The notes: a model not told the origin generated them from the sequence alone. Numbered from the stretch's first letter, positions 26,286-35,551 are shown. The stretch is DNA of 64,000 bases from HGM04593 sp045588345 (GCA_045588345.1 JAZNDZ010000115.1:1-64000), one strand, 5' to 3'. Translations and numbers: made by a program.

Positions 26286-26759
26286 ATGGAAAGAACACTC
26301 ATTCTCGTTAAGCCTAATGCCATTCAGCGTGGTCTTATAGGCGACATTGTAACTCGTTTCGAGCGTAAGGGATTAAGATTCGTAGGCATCAAAATGATGT
26401 TTATGACCGATGAAATTGTAAATGAACACTATGCCCATCTGAAGGAGCGTCCCTTCTTCCCTTATCTCAAGGCTTCAATGCAGGCAGCTCCAATAATAGC
26501 ATGTTGTGTCGAGGGAGCCGAGGCTGTTGAGACTGTGCGTCTTCTGGTAGGTGCTACAAACTCGCGTAAGGCACTTCCCGGTACAATCCGTGGCGACTTC
26601 TCAATGAGCGGTGAACAGAATGTCGTGCATGCATCGGATTCCGTAGAGAACGCAATCATTGAGATTAACCGTTTTTTTGCTCCTGAAGAACTTTTTGATT
26701 ACAAGTCTGCTGTTACTGAATTCGAGTATGGTGGCGAGGAGAGCCTGAAATTCAAATAA
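26286..26759 (+). CDS. ndk: nucleoside diphosphate kinase
   Basis: 157-residue enzyme that balances NTP pools by passing phosphate through a phospho-histidine. His115 in QNVVHASDS is the active-site His. TLILVKPNAIQRGLIG at the start and NSRKALPGTIRGDF complete the nucleotide site. Slightly longer than the ~140-residue proteobacterial form owing to a C-terminal extension ending EYGGEESLKFK. Own promoter at 26236. Confidence 0.96.
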   Translation: MERTLILVKPNAIQRGLIGDIVTRFERKGLRFVGIKMMFMTDEIVNEHYAHLKERPFFPYLKASMQAAPIIACCVEGAEAVETVRLLVGATNSRKALPGTIRGDFSMSGEQNVVHASDSVENAIIEINRFFAPEELFDYKSAVTEFEYGGEESLKFK

Positions 26760-26763
26760 GACT

Positions 26764-27627
26764 GTGAAGTATCTGAAATCCATATTTATTGCAGCGTTTC
26801 TTGCGTGCTCTTCTATAGGTGCAGTTGCGCAGGATATGTATGCCGAGGAGGTTCTTGTGTGCAAGCAAATGGAGAAGGTCGATTCTATGGCATTGCACAA
26901 TATGCTGTTGAACGAGTCTTTTGTTGTTCCCTCTATGGATATGTATCCAAAGTGGGAGAATGAAGGTGTGCATTTCACAGCAACTCTGCCCGATTCTTTC
27001 AAGATAGATTTGACAGGCTTTGTCATGCCTACCACGAATCGCAAGATAACCGATATTTTCGGTTACCGTCCACGCAGGCGGCGTGTACATAACGGGCTTG
27101 ACGTTAAGGTGCAGAAGGGTGATACCATTTACGCTGCCTTTGACGGAAAAGTGCGTATTACAGCCTATCAGCGTCGTGGATACGGCCATTATGTGGTTAT
27201 ACGCCACAATAATGGAATTGAGACACTCTATGCTCATCTTTCAAAGAAACTGGTATCAGAGAACCAGAATGTAAAGGCTGGTGAACCTATAGGCCTTGGT
27301 GGCAATACCGGACGTTCAACCGGTTCGCATCTCCACTTTGAGACCATTCTGTTGGGGAAATGTATTGACCCTGCGCTGCTGTTCGATTTTGAGAACCAGA
27401 CTGTAACCGGTGACAGTTTTGTGTACCGCAGGCCTGGGTCGCGTTATATCGAGAATGGTAAGGTAAAGGTGGCAGGTCCGGAACCTAAGTATCACAAAGT
27501 GAAAAAAGGTGAAACTGTTGCTAAGATTGCAAAAAAACACGGTGTTTCGCAACGTTCGATACTGAAACTCAATGGCCTTAAGGCAAGTTCAATAATACAC
27601 ATAGGGCAGAGGTTGCGCGTGCAGTAA
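26764..27627 (+). CDS. M23 endopeptidase with C-terminal LysM
   Basis: 287-residue exported cell-wall hydrolase. Signal peptide of about 22 residues ending GAVAQ. M23 (LytM) domain at about 90-210 with both zinc motifs intact, HNGLDV and SHLHFE, plus the YAHLS motif, so it should be active on peptidoglycan cross-bridges. LysM at about 242-287 (KVKKGETVAKIAKKHGVS) binds glycan strands. The start is a GTG: the signal peptide begins immediately at 26764 and no ATG precedes it in frame. It lies four bases after the ndk stop. A strong terminator follows. Confidence 0.92.
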   Translation: MKYLKSIFIAAFLACSSIGAVAQDMYAEEVLVCKQMEKVDSMALHNMLLNESFVVPSMDMYPKWENEGVHFTATLPDSFKIDLTGFVMPTTNRKITDIFGYRPRRRRVHNGLDVKVQKGDTIYAAFDGKVRITAYQRRGYGHYVVIRHNNGIETLYAHLSKKLVSENQNVKAGEPIGLGGNTGRSTGSHLHFETILLGKCIDPALLFDFENQTVTGDSFVYRRPGSRYIENGKVKVAGPEPKYHKVKKGETVAKIAKKHGVSQRSILKLNGLKASSIIHIGQRLRVQ

Positions 27628-27660
27628 TCAAGGTTTTGTTCATTTATAAAATATACAAAA

Positions 27661-27683
27661 AACAGTTCCGGCATGGAACTGTT
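27661..27683. terminator. bidirectional terminator between convergent genes
   Basis: Perfect 9-bp stem AACAGTTCC (27661-27669) / GGAACTGTT (27675-27683), loop GGCAT. T-runs follow on the plus strand and A-runs precede it, so it can work for both the M23 gene and the minus-strand barrel gene. Confidence 0.85.
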
Positions 27684-27710
27684 TTTTGTATATATCGGCT
27701 ATCAGTCTGT

Positions 27711-28337
27711 TTAGAAAAGATAAGCAACTGATATTTGCCATGTGTTGGTTTTTGACTTGGTTATAAAGTTGCCGACAGCGCTGTCTACTGTACGGTAATC
27801 ACTGGTACTTCCAAGTGCAATGTTGTAGTTTGCGTGAATCTGTACGTGGCTAAGGAGAATTGCACCCAAACCAAGGTTAAGGCTTAGGTTGCTGCTTCTC
27901 AAGGTATACTCTCCAAGCTCATCTGCCAATGCGCTATTCAAAGCATCATCAATAGAGAATTTCTTGTCACCGATGTTCCAACTCCATTGCGGACCTACTG
28001 CCACGAAAGGCACAACGAACTTGCTTACAGCAGGCAATGATAAATCGTAGCGTACATAGACTGGAATGTCAATGCTGTGTCTTTTAATGCTTTCGCCACC
28101 AACCTTGGTGTTTGTCTGTGAGTAGAGAAGGTCTGCTTCAACGCCAAGACCGACGATTGGAAGTGTAACCTTTGCCATTGGGCCAACGAACCAACCGGTT
28201 TTGCCTTTTACATCTTTTATATCAGATGGTTTCTGCGCAAGGTTGATTCCGGCCTTTACGCCAAAATCAAATTGTGCAGTCGCGGGAACTGCTGTAAGAA
28301 GTGTAAAAGCCAATAGAATTCCGAAAATTTTTTTCAT
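27711..28337 (-). CDS. outer-membrane beta-barrel protein (PorT/OMP_b-brl type)
   Basis: 208 residues. A signal peptide (MKKIFGILLAFTLLTAVPATAQ) is followed by FDFGVKAGINLAQ, the typical first strand of small eight-stranded Bacteroidota barrels, alternating beta strands, and the terminal aromatic strand WQISVAYLF. The longest frame adds 12 residues from an upstream TTG; the ATG at 28337 fits the signal peptide. Role unknown; such barrels are often recovered as abundant surface proteins. It lies downstream of gldN with 134 bases between, so it may have its own promoter. Confidence 0.85.
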   Translation of the reverse strand: MKKIFGILLAFTLLTAVPATAQFDFGVKAGINLAQKPSDIKDVKGKTGWFVGPMAKVTLPIVGLGVEADLLYSQTNTKVGGESIKRHSIDIPVYVRYDLSLPAVSKFVVPFVAVGPQWSWNIGDKKFSIDDALNSALADELGEYTLRSSNLSLNLGLGAILLSHVQIHANYNIALGSTSDYRTVDSAVGNFITKSKTNTWQISVAYLF

Positions 28338-28471
28338 GGTTTTTGTTTTAAAGTTATTGAACAGAAACAGCATCAGAATACTTTCGGGTATTGCAATGCT
28401 GTTCCAATACCTATTTACTCCGCAAAAAAACTATAAATAAAGTAAATAAGCAAAAAAAACGATAAAAATAT

Positions 28472-29599
28472 TTATCGGCGTGTACGTCTTACCGAAACTT
28501 TTGCGCCACCGCTGCTTTTGCTGTTCCCTTTTTGCTTTTTCTGCTTTGCCTGCTTTTCCTGCTTTTCCTGTTTTTCTTGCTTTTTTACTTTCTCCTCTTT
28601 TCCTTTGCGTGCCCTACGGGTAATTTTCTTGCTTTTTTTCTCTTTCTCGTCGGTTTCGGCGATTGAATCATTGGCTGCCTCAATTGCGGCATTTATAGAG
28701 TCCTGGCGCAATTCGGCAACAGTCTTTGTATTCCATAGGTTTGTACGGAAGTCCTTGAGTTGCTGCTCAATCTTCTGCTGTTCTTTCTTTACGGCTGTAG
28801 AGTCTTTGCAGTACTGCGATATTGCAAGGTTTCTCAGATTTACCGTCTTGTATATCTCGCCATTGTATGCGCCTTTGGTAAAGTAGTCATCAAGGCTCAT
28901 AGAGGATACATTGTTCAAACTGCTTGTCATTACATTCTGCTGGGCAAGCATTGGCGCTACTTCGTCATAGTTTATCCAGAACATCGGATATTTTACAATC
29001 TGTGAAGAATATTCATCGTCACTGCGGTGCAATACCGGGCACAATGCTGTTATGCGTTTGCTGTATGTTCCGGTCTTGTTATCGTAGTAGTGGCTCTCCT
29101 TGACATAATAACTGAGCACTTCTGCGCTTGGTATGTCGCTGCTGCCGACTACAATCTCGCCGTCTTTCTCCTCAAAGTATATGCGGTAGTCTTCAAGCAT
29201 CTCTTTCGTGTCGGCAATATCCTCTTCTGTGAATGACTCGTAACCGTCGAGGTTGTACTCGTATGCAGTGATTTCTCCTTTGATAACGTTCAGGAACAGG
29301 AATGTGAAGAGGTTCATGTTGTTGCCAATCTGCTCTACCGGGTAGTATAGCGATGCGTTCTCTTCAACCTTGAGGTCAAGAGTGCGGTAAACATCGCGTT
29401 TCCATTCTACTTCTTGAGGAACAATTGTGCCGGGATATTGGCTTTTTGCCCTTTCGGTAAGCGTTGTATTGGCCTTGCGGTTCTCGGCTTTCCTTTCTTT
29501 TTTTGCATTCTCCTTCTTGCGTGCAGGTGGTTGGGCATCAGTTGCCTGTACAGCAATAAGGAATGATACGATGACTAATAGTCGGCTTATGTATTGCAT
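28472..29599 (-). CDS. porN: type IX secretion protein GldN/PorN
   Basis: 375 residues. With GldK it forms the periplasmic ring under the outer membrane of the type IX secretion system. After a signal peptide (about 22 residues) and a Lys/Glu-rich stretch comes the GldN core (about 60-270), with the recognisable PVEQIGNNMNLFTFLF and YPMFWINYDEVAPML segments. The last ~70 residues are an unusual low-complexity tail of Lys, Gln and Glu, including a repeated KQE unit, ending KVSVRRTRR. Last gene of porP-gldK-gldL-gldM-gldN; 22 bases after gldM. Confidence 0.93.
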   Translation of the reverse strand: MQYISRLLVIVSFLIAVQATDAQPPARKKENAKKERKAENRKANTTLTERAKSQYPGTIVPQEVEWKRDVYRTLDLKVEENASLYYPVEQIGNNMNLFTFLFLNVIKGEITAYEYNLDGYESFTEEDIADTKEMLEDYRIYFEEKDGEIVVGSSDIPSAEVLSYYVKESHYYDNKTGTYSKRITALCPVLHRSDDEYSSQIVKYPMFWINYDEVAPMLAQQNVMTSSLNNVSSMSLDDYFTKGAYNGEIYKTVNLRNLAISQYCKDSTAVKKEQQKIEQQLKDFRTNLWNTKTVAELRQDSINAAIEAANDSIAETDEKEKKSKKITRRARKGKEEKVKKQEKQEKQEKQAKQKKQKGNSKSSGGAKVSVRRTRR

Positions 29600-29621
29600 A
29601 ACTGTATTGTTTGTTCGGTTC

Positions 29622-31199
29622 TTAGTTTATTATCACCTCAAGTGTAGTAGGGAGCAATCGTTCTACATTGTCGGGACCAATGGCCTTTACATGGGATATG
29701 TAGAAACGTTTTCCGCGACCCAGTTCGCGCATCATTTCCTTTTGGCGCGATGTGAAGTCTGCTCCTTCCGATGTCATTGGTTTTGCATTGCCCATGTTGT
29801 CATAGAATACGGTCTCAAAAGAGAGGACTTTGAATCCGATGTTCAGCAGTCCGTCGTCAATGGCCGCTACAATGCCGTTTGAACTCATAAGGGCTTGCTT
29901 GCTCAGGCCTTTCCCGCCACGGTAGCGCTGGGTGTTCCCGTCTTTGTCCTTGTACTCGATGAACGGTGTGGGGTCGGGGAGTTGGCGTACGCGGAAGGTG
30001 TATTCTCCCATGCTCTGGCCTTTGCCGGCTTCGTTGCGTGCGGTAACTCCAATCTTTATCTCCTCGCCGACTTTGGTGGGTATAACGATGTATCCTCCAT
30101 TGCCGTCGCTTTTTATGCTTCCGCTGCCTGCAGATATGCTTGCAGATATTCTGTTTGCTGCGACTCCCGGAACCGAAATGCTCACTGGGTTTGAATATCC
30201 TGCATAGAGCACGTTCATCATTGAAGCGCTGACGGTTGCTGTTGGGTCTACAACGGTGTAGTTCTGCGAGAAGTCGTAGCGCGATTGTGAACCGGAACCG
30301 TCATTTACAAGCATGTATCCGTTCAGGGTGTAGTCGCCTGTTTTGTTACATTGTACGCTGTACTCGCCATTTTCTGTCGAGAACAGTTTGTCGTTTATGT
30401 ATATCTGCGGACGCTGGGTAGAGTCTACTGCGGCAAGAATAATCTGTGCCGAGAAGTTTCCGCCGCGTACTACGTTCTTTGACGATGGAATGACCAAAGC
30501 CTGAATCTGGTTCACGCGTACATCGCCCAAGTCAATGTTCTTGGAAAGGGTGTGCAGCATCTCACCCTCAATGTACCGTACGTCGTTTTGTATTTTGGTA
30601 AGAATTGTTATGGCTGCTATTGCTGGCATGTTCTCAAAGTTGTATTCCTGCCAGTTCTTCAGCAGTGTCTGGTCTCTCCGTGGAATGTCGGTGCTGAGAG
30701 TTTCCATTATGACATCCTGCTGCTCTGGGTTGTCGACCATGGAGAGAATTGTTTCGCGGTATTCTGTTATTGTGTTGAACAATTTCTCACCTTCGCCAGT
30801 TCCGGGAGCCAGCATCACATAGGTGGAGGCTTCAAGGTCTTCGCGGTTCTTGAGGTTCCTGTAGTCTCCTTCCTCACCGTCTGCTTTCTTTGCTATGCGT
30901 GTCTTGAGTTCGTCGGCATAGTCATAGAGTGCTTTTGAAAGTTCTTTGACCTTCATAGCGCGGTTATACCATTCACGAACCTTTTCAGGGTTCTGCGCAT
31001 AGTTCTGCTCAAAGGATTTGTAGAGTATCTCGTTCTGCTTGTCGGTGTTGTCGGCACTTTTTGAGAGGCTGTCATCGACAAGTGTAAATCCATTAAGCAC
31101 GTCCGATGACACATTCAAGGCAAGCATCGCCATCAGAAGAACGTACATGAGGTTAATCATCTTCTGACGTGGTGAGACTTTCTGTTTCTTGATTTTCAT
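29622..31199 (-). CDS. porM: type IX secretion protein GldM/PorM
   Basis: 525 residues, an inner-membrane-anchored rod crossing the periplasm and coupling the GldL motor to the GldK-GldN ring. The start MKIKKQKVSPRQKMINLMYVLLMAMLALNVSSDVLNGF contains the single helix and is highly typical. The rest is a helical D1 domain and three beta domains (from about 220). It precedes gldN and follows gldL by 11 bases. Confidence 0.95.
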   Translation of the reverse strand: MKIKKQKVSPRQKMINLMYVLLMAMLALNVSSDVLNGFTLVDDSLSKSADNTDKQNEILYKSFEQNYAQNPEKVREWYNRAMKVKELSKALYDYADELKTRIAKKADGEEGDYRNLKNREDLEASTYVMLAPGTGEGEKLFNTITEYRETILSMVDNPEQQDVIMETLSTDIPRRDQTLLKNWQEYNFENMPAIAAITILTKIQNDVRYIEGEMLHTLSKNIDLGDVRVNQIQALVIPSSKNVVRGGNFSAQIILAAVDSTQRPQIYINDKLFSTENGEYSVQCNKTGDYTLNGYMLVNDGSGSQSRYDFSQNYTVVDPTATVSASMMNVLYAGYSNPVSISVPGVAANRISASISAGSGSIKSDGNGGYIVIPTKVGEEIKIGVTARNEAGKGQSMGEYTFRVRQLPDPTPFIEYKDKDGNTQRYRGGKGLSKQALMSSNGIVAAIDDGLLNIGFKVLSFETVFYDNMGNAKPMTSEGADFTSRQKEMMRELGRGKRFYISHVKAIGPDNVERLLPTTLEVIIN

Positions 31200-31210
31200 C
31201 GTCTTCTATA

Positions 31211-31972
31211 TTAGATTTGTTGACGGTTTGTGTTTGTTGTCATAGCCTCAATCATTCGGGCGTAGAGTGCGTTGAGTTCCTCAACCTGTTGTGCCATCTT
31301 CTGTGTCTGTTCGTTGACCTGGTCAAGTGAGTTGAGTTGTCCGCTTGCATTGCGCAATTGTATTTCATATACGGCATTCACACCTGTGAGGTTGCGTCTG
31401 AGGGTTTCCATTTCTTCAAGGTTATGCCCAAGGGCCTCAGTCTGTTTCGATATGTGCTCAATGGCTTCGTTGAGGGCACGTACCTGTTCAATATACTCTT
31501 CGGTTACCTTGTCCATGTTGTTTATGTTTTCAACATTTGCCACTGGTATCGGTTGCTGGTAAGGTACATTGCCCGTAGGCTGTATAATCGGGCTGTCGGT
31601 TGTGACTGGCGCAGCATTGCTGCCCTCGACGGGGGCTACGCCTGTTCCTCCGGCTACAATAGGACCGTTGATGATGATTGGCTGTCCGCTGGCTGTGCGT
31701 GCCATGCCTGCCTCTTCGGCAAGTTCTTCTCTCTTTTCCTCTTCGGCTACTTCGTATGGGCGCTCAAATGCAGAGAAGAAGAACACGATAACCTCTGTTC
31801 CCATACCGATAAACAGCATTATGTTTGCTCCGGCCATGTGGGTCAGCTTGAACAGAGTACCCAAAATTACAATTGCGGCACCCCAACTGTACAGATAATT
31901 CAGCACGGTCTTTCCTCGTGCAGAGTCCATGAATGCCTGTATGCTCCTTATAAAACCTTTAGCCTTTTTCAT
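31211..31972 (-). CDS. porL: type IX secretion motor protein GldL/PorL
   Basis: 253 residues. Two N-terminal membrane helices (about 23-40 and 49-67) hold the conserved Lys42 and Glu60 (GMGTEVIVFFF); Glu60 corresponds to the membrane glutamate known to be needed for proton-driven rotation in GldL/PorL. The rest is cytoplasmic: a Pro/Val/Gly-rich middle and a coiled coil (about 175-245). With GldM it forms the T9SS motor. The gap to gldK is 37 bases. Confidence 0.94.
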   Translation of the reverse strand: MKKAKGFIRSIQAFMDSARGKTVLNYLYSWGAAIVILGTLFKLTHMAGANIMLFIGMGTEVIVFFFSAFERPYEVAEEEKREELAEEAGMARTASGQPIIINGPIVAGGTGVAPVEGSNAAPVTTDSPIIQPTGNVPYQQPIPVANVENINNMDKVTEEYIEQVRALNEAIEHISKQTEALGHNLEEMETLRRNLTGVNAVYEIQLRNASGQLNSLDQVNEQTQKMAQQVEELNALYARMIEAMTTNTNRQQI

Positions 31973-32009
31973 ATATTGTTTCTGTAATTTGTCTTTTTAA
32001 AATAGTTCT

Positions 32010-33440
32010 TTATCTCTTGCGTTCTGTTCCTGCATAACTGCGCACACAACGGAAACCGATATATGAACGTGACTCGTTCTGGTATTCCGATGACCTTGTT
32101 GCGCCTTGAATGAACTTTACGGGGTCTTTCCATGAGCCGCCTCTAATGGTTTTCTTCTTCATGCTGTATGGGTCTTCCTTTGCAGCGCGATAGCGTAGGT
32201 CGGGATTTATGTCGCTCATCTGGAGTACTCCTGCTTCGGTGTATACGGTAGATGTCCATTCGGCAACGTTACCCGCCATATCATAAAGCCCATTTGAATT
32301 TGCCGAGAAAATTCCACAGCGTGATGTTATGAGGCTTCCGTCCTTTGTATAGTTGCCTTCTCCCGGCTTGTAGTTAGCATAATAGCATCCCTGTTCGCTC
32401 TTGGTGTCATCCTGTTCCCAGGGGAAACGGTTGCCCTCCTTGCCACGTGCTGCATACTCCCATTCAGCCTCGGAGGGCAGTCGGTAACGCTGAATCCATT
32501 TTGATTGTGAGCCCATACCCTTGAGCAGATATTCTGTGCGCCAAGCGCAGAATGCATTGGCCTGCTCCCAACTGACACCTACTACAGGGTGATTGTCGTA
32601 GTTGGGGTGACTGAAGTACAACTGCAAATAGGTTTCGTTGTTCGCATTGGGAAAATCATTTACCCAACATGTAGTGTCTGGATATATGTTCACGATATAT
32701 GTGTTCAGGAAATCATACGGGCCTGAGAGTTGACGGTTGATTGTCTCCCTGACAATTACACCTTCGTCATCAATATATGCAGTATCCTTGGAGATAGTAA
32801 CTACCTCATCATAGTTCGTTGGTATGTCTGTATTGCGGTTGCGCTCTTCCGGGTTGATGCGGTTTTTGCGTAGCGCAGCCTGAGTGTAGTCATAGATTTC
32901 GTAGCGATAGTTCATCTGCGCGGCATCGAGCATCTTTTCGCCAGTGATAGGGTTGGTGATGTAAACACTCTCAATCGCACGTTGCTCATCCTCGGTCGGT
33001 TTCTTCCAGGGGATGGGTTTCTTCCAGTTGAGATACGGTGTAATGGGTTCGCCATACTCGTCTTCTGTAATCTTGAAAGTCTCGTCGCCTCCGTATGCGG
33101 GGTCGGCAAGGCGTTCACGTATTATGGAGTCGCGTACCCAAAATACAAACTGGCGGTATTTGGCATTAGAGACCTCGGTCTCGTCCATCCAGAATGCATC
33201 AACAGATATATCCTTTGTGGGTGCATTGGTACCCCATAGCGAATCGTTCTTTTCATCGCCGATTTTTATTGACCCTCTGGGTATAAAAACCATTCCGTAC
33301 GGAGTAGGTTCGTTCACTGCCGTACCGCTTATACCGGTGACTTCGCCACCCTGAGAATTACTCATCCCCCCACGTGGGCTCAAACATGAAATCATTGCCA
33401 ATGAGAGAAGGATTGTCGAGAAAAATACTATTTTCTTCAT
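32010..33440 (-). CDS. porK: type IX secretion lipoprotein GldK/PorK
   Basis: 476-residue outer-membrane lipoprotein with a signal ending MISC (lipobox Cys19). The fold is the formylglycine-generating-enzyme type seen in all GldK proteins (GMVFIPRGSIKIGDE, VSWEQANAFCAWR, RLPSEAEWEYAARG, GNVAEWT, IGFRCVRS), used as a scaffold and not as an enzyme. It forms the periplasmic ring with GldN. Starts one base overlapping the porP stop (TAATG), so the two are co-translated. Confidence 0.94.
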   Translation of the reverse strand: MKKIVFFSTILLSLAMISCLSPRGGMSNSQGGEVTGISGTAVNEPTPYGMVFIPRGSIKIGDEKNDSLWGTNAPTKDISVDAFWMDETEVSNAKYRQFVFWVRDSIIRERLADPAYGGDETFKITEDEYGEPITPYLNWKKPIPWKKPTEDEQRAIESVYITNPITGEKMLDAAQMNYRYEIYDYTQAALRKNRINPEERNRNTDIPTNYDEVVTISKDTAYIDDEGVIVRETINRQLSGPYDFLNTYIVNIYPDTTCWVNDFPNANNETYLQLYFSHPNYDNHPVVGVSWEQANAFCAWRTEYLLKGMGSQSKWIQRYRLPSEAEWEYAARGKEGNRFPWEQDDTKSEQGCYYANYKPGEGNYTKDGSLITSRCGIFSANSNGLYDMAGNVAEWTSTVYTEAGVLQMSDINPDLRYRAAKEDPYSMKKKTIRGGSWKDPVKFIQGATRSSEYQNESRSYIGFRCVRSYAGTERKR

Positions 33441-34381
33441 TATTGCAATACTCTTATACTATTATGTTTATTCTTTTCTTTCTTGAAAATGTCAAGGTTT
33501 ATCTTGTAGCCCAGGAATATGTCGTGGCTGCCGTTGGCAGCGCCTATTCCCGAAGTGAACAACTCATATCCGTAACTTGCCGTTATGTTCATGAGTTCCA
33601 TGCCGACAAAGAAGGTTACAGAGATGTCCGGGCTGTATGTCAAACCGCCAAAGAACTGTTTGCTGTTGTAGTCGTATGTTCCTCTGGCTGTTATGTCGGT
33701 GCGCCATGCAACAAAGTCTGTCATCACCTGCAGTGAAGGCTGTATTGTTATTAACGTATTTTTTATGGGTATATTGCCTCCTGCCGTGAAATTAAAGTAT
33801 TGCGATATCTCAATTTCGTTCTTTTCGCCCATGAGAATTGTCGGTCCGTTAAGGTGAAGGGCGGAAACACCGGCATAAAAATATTTGTGCTGGTACAGTA
33901 TTCCTGCGCCGAAATCTATTGAGTTACCGTTGGCATTTCCGCTTGGGAAAGCAGGGTCGTTGCTCTCGCCGCCGAAACTCAGGTCTTTGCTGTCGAAAAC
34001 GCAGTTCAATATTCCAATCTGCGCTCCGGCAGCCAAGCGTCCGCCAAAAAGCTTGAAGCCGTAGGCGTAGTTCAGATAGATATGCTGGTTCGTGAACAGG
34101 CCGATATCGTCATTGAGTGCGCCGAGGCCAAGGTTGTGGTCGCCGCGTACAAATGGAATGGGAGCATCAATATTGAGCAGCATGCTCTTTGGATTGTTCT
34201 CGAATCCCGACAACTGGTTGCTGTAGGCAGCGTATGCGAACATCTTCTGTTCTGCTCCGGCTCCTGCGGGGTTGTAGAAGTTGAGCATCTTCCAATAGTG
34301 CGTGAAGTGTACGTCATATTGTGCACGTACGGCGGAGTACGCGCCAAATGCAAACAGCAGTATGAGTGCCCATTTTTTCAT
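33440..34381 (-). CDS. porP: PorP/SprF family type IX secretion outer-membrane protein
   Basis: 313 residues. Signal peptide (to RAQ, about 21 residues), then QYDVHFTHYWKMLNFYNPAGAG, the hallmark start of PorP/SprF barrels. Alternating beta strands follow and a C-terminal basic tail. PorP proteins act in T9SS substrate handling at the outer membrane and may anchor secreted proteins. First gene of the porPKLMN cluster, in the same order as in Porphyromonas gingivalis. The ATG at 34381 is used; a TTG lies three codons upstream. No exact -7 element was found upstream. Confidence 0.9.
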   Translation of the reverse strand: MKKWALILLFAFGAYSAVRAQYDVHFTHYWKMLNFYNPAGAGAEQKMFAYAAYSNQLSGFENNPKSMLLNIDAPIPFVRGDHNLGLGALNDDIGLFTNQHIYLNYAYGFKLFGGRLAAGAQIGILNCVFDSKDLSFGGESNDPAFPSGNANGNSIDFGAGILYQHKYFYAGVSALHLNGPTILMGEKNEIEISQYFNFTAGGNIPIKNTLITIQPSLQVMTDFVAWRTDITARGTYDYNSKQFFGGLTYSPDISVTFFVGMELMNITASYGYELFTSGIGAANGSHDIFLGYKINLDIFKKEKNKHNSIRVLQ

Positions 34382-34530
34382 TATGCTCAATTTACCTCAT
34401 TATCAACGCAAAATGGTGTCCGATATTATATAAGGTATGGCTTTTTGTGAATTTTATCATTCATCAAAGGCAAATTTCGTCATTTTTTTTAATATTGGCA
34501 ATAATGTGCATGTATAGAATATTGCCTTTA

Positions 34531-34572
34531 TTCATACAAAAAGAGCGCCACGTGGCGCTCTTTTTGTATGAA
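34531..34572. terminator. 42-bp perfect palindrome, terminator
   Basis: A perfect inverted repeat without loop: 21 bases at 34531-34551 (TTCATACAAAAAGAG...) mirrored at 34552-34572 (...CTCTTTTTGTATGAA), with a GC-rich core GAGCGCCACGTGGCGCTC and T-runs on both strands. It lies just after the stop of the minus-strand calycin-like gene and upstream of porP. Best read as the terminator that separates the two minus-strand units. Confidence 0.85.
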
Positions 34573-34585
34573 TATGTAAATATAA

Positions 34586-35551
34586 TTATTTCACAAGTAC
34601 CTTTTTGCCGTTTATAATGTATATTCCGGGCGCTGTTACTGTGTCTATGCGGCGGCCTGTTATGTCAAAAATAACCTTGGTATTCTGCTCGCCGGCAATG
34701 TTCTCAATTCCTGTGAGGTTCTCGTTTCCGAATTTTACATTTATAGTCTGGCCCATTTCTATATCAATGTTGCAATAAAGTTTGTAGCCGGTCATCTTGC
34801 CGCTTATGCTAACTGGCAATTCGCCGAGTATCGGACCAATCCATCCAACGTTGTCATTGTCTCCGTTTGTTATTACGATTGTCTGTTCCGTAGCGAATTT
34901 TCTTACATCATTCTCGGCTGTTGTTGTGATGCCTCTGAGGATTATGTTGCCTATAGGCATATCAGGCAGTTCAAAGTTGTTGAGTGCAAGGGTGCATGTG
35001 CCGTTCGCAATCTCGTCAACGTGTATAGTTGTGCGTTGCGGTTCCATGCTTTCGCCGTCTATGGTAACAATGAGGTCCTCATCATAAGAGAATGTCTTGT
35101 TGATGTCTGTGCCGAATACAACGTTGATGATGCTTCCGCCCATATTAATACCAATGCTGCAATAGAGCGAGCCTTCAGTCATCTTTCCGCTTATGCTGAT
35201 AGGCAACTCGCCAAGATAAGGACCTATCCAGTTGTTCTCTGTGTCACCGGGCTGGATTGTGATGTTCTGCTCTACCTTGAATGCCTTTATGCCTTTATCC
35301 GTTGTAACGCTGATATTGTTCACTACAATATTTCCTACAGACATATCCATTCCGCTGTCGTGGATGATGAAGTTGTTTAAAGACAGAGTGTAGGTTCCGT
35401 TGTTCTCTTGCTTTACAATGATGGACGATTGTTGTGGTGCCATGTCGGTACCATCCATGTTGATAGCAAGATTGTCTGTGTAAGTTTTTGTCTGTGCTGC
35501 TGCAAACATAGCAGTCATTGCAACAGCCAATGAAAGTAGAAATTTCTTCAT
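34586..35551 (-). CDS. T9SS cargo with two calycin-like repeats
   Basis: 321 residues: signal peptide (to AAAQ, ~20 residues), two tandem beta-barrel repeats of about 125 residues (about 23-145 and 150-270), each ending GELPxSISGKMT..LYC.I.I.MG..INV.FG, and a T9SS type-A sorting tail (VIFDITGRR...GIYIINGKKVLVK). The repeats resemble calycin-like (lipocalin-type) domains, which could hold a hydrophobic ligand; no ligand is known. The tail predicts secretion across the outer membrane by the T9SS encoded just next to it. Last gene of a three-gene minus-strand operon. Confidence 0.85.
   Translation of the reverse strand: MKKFLLSLAVAMTAMFAAAQTKTYTDNLAINMDGTDMAPQQSSIIVKQENNGTYTLSLNNFIIHDSGMDMSVGNIVVNNISVTTDKGIKAFKVEQNITIQPGDTENNWIGPYLGELPISISGKMTEGSLYCSIGINMGGSIINVVFGTDINKTFSYDEDLIVTIDGESMEPQRTTIHVDEIANGTCTLALNNFELPDMPIGNIILRGITTTAENDVRKFATEQTIVITNGDNDNVGWIGPILGELPVSISGKMTGYKLYCNIDIEMGQTINVKFGNENLTGIENIAGEQNTKVIFDITGRRIDTVTAPGIYIINGKKVLVK

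Noticed and set aside
28387..28411. GGTATTG/CAATACC hairpin as a terminator or riboswitch
   Set aside because: A 7-bp stem with an 11-base loop and no U-run; it may be chance.
32010..33440. GldK as a formylglycine-generating enzyme or sulfatase modifier
   Set aside because: The fold is shared, but gene context and lipoprotein signal identify the T9SS ring protein, where the fold is structural.
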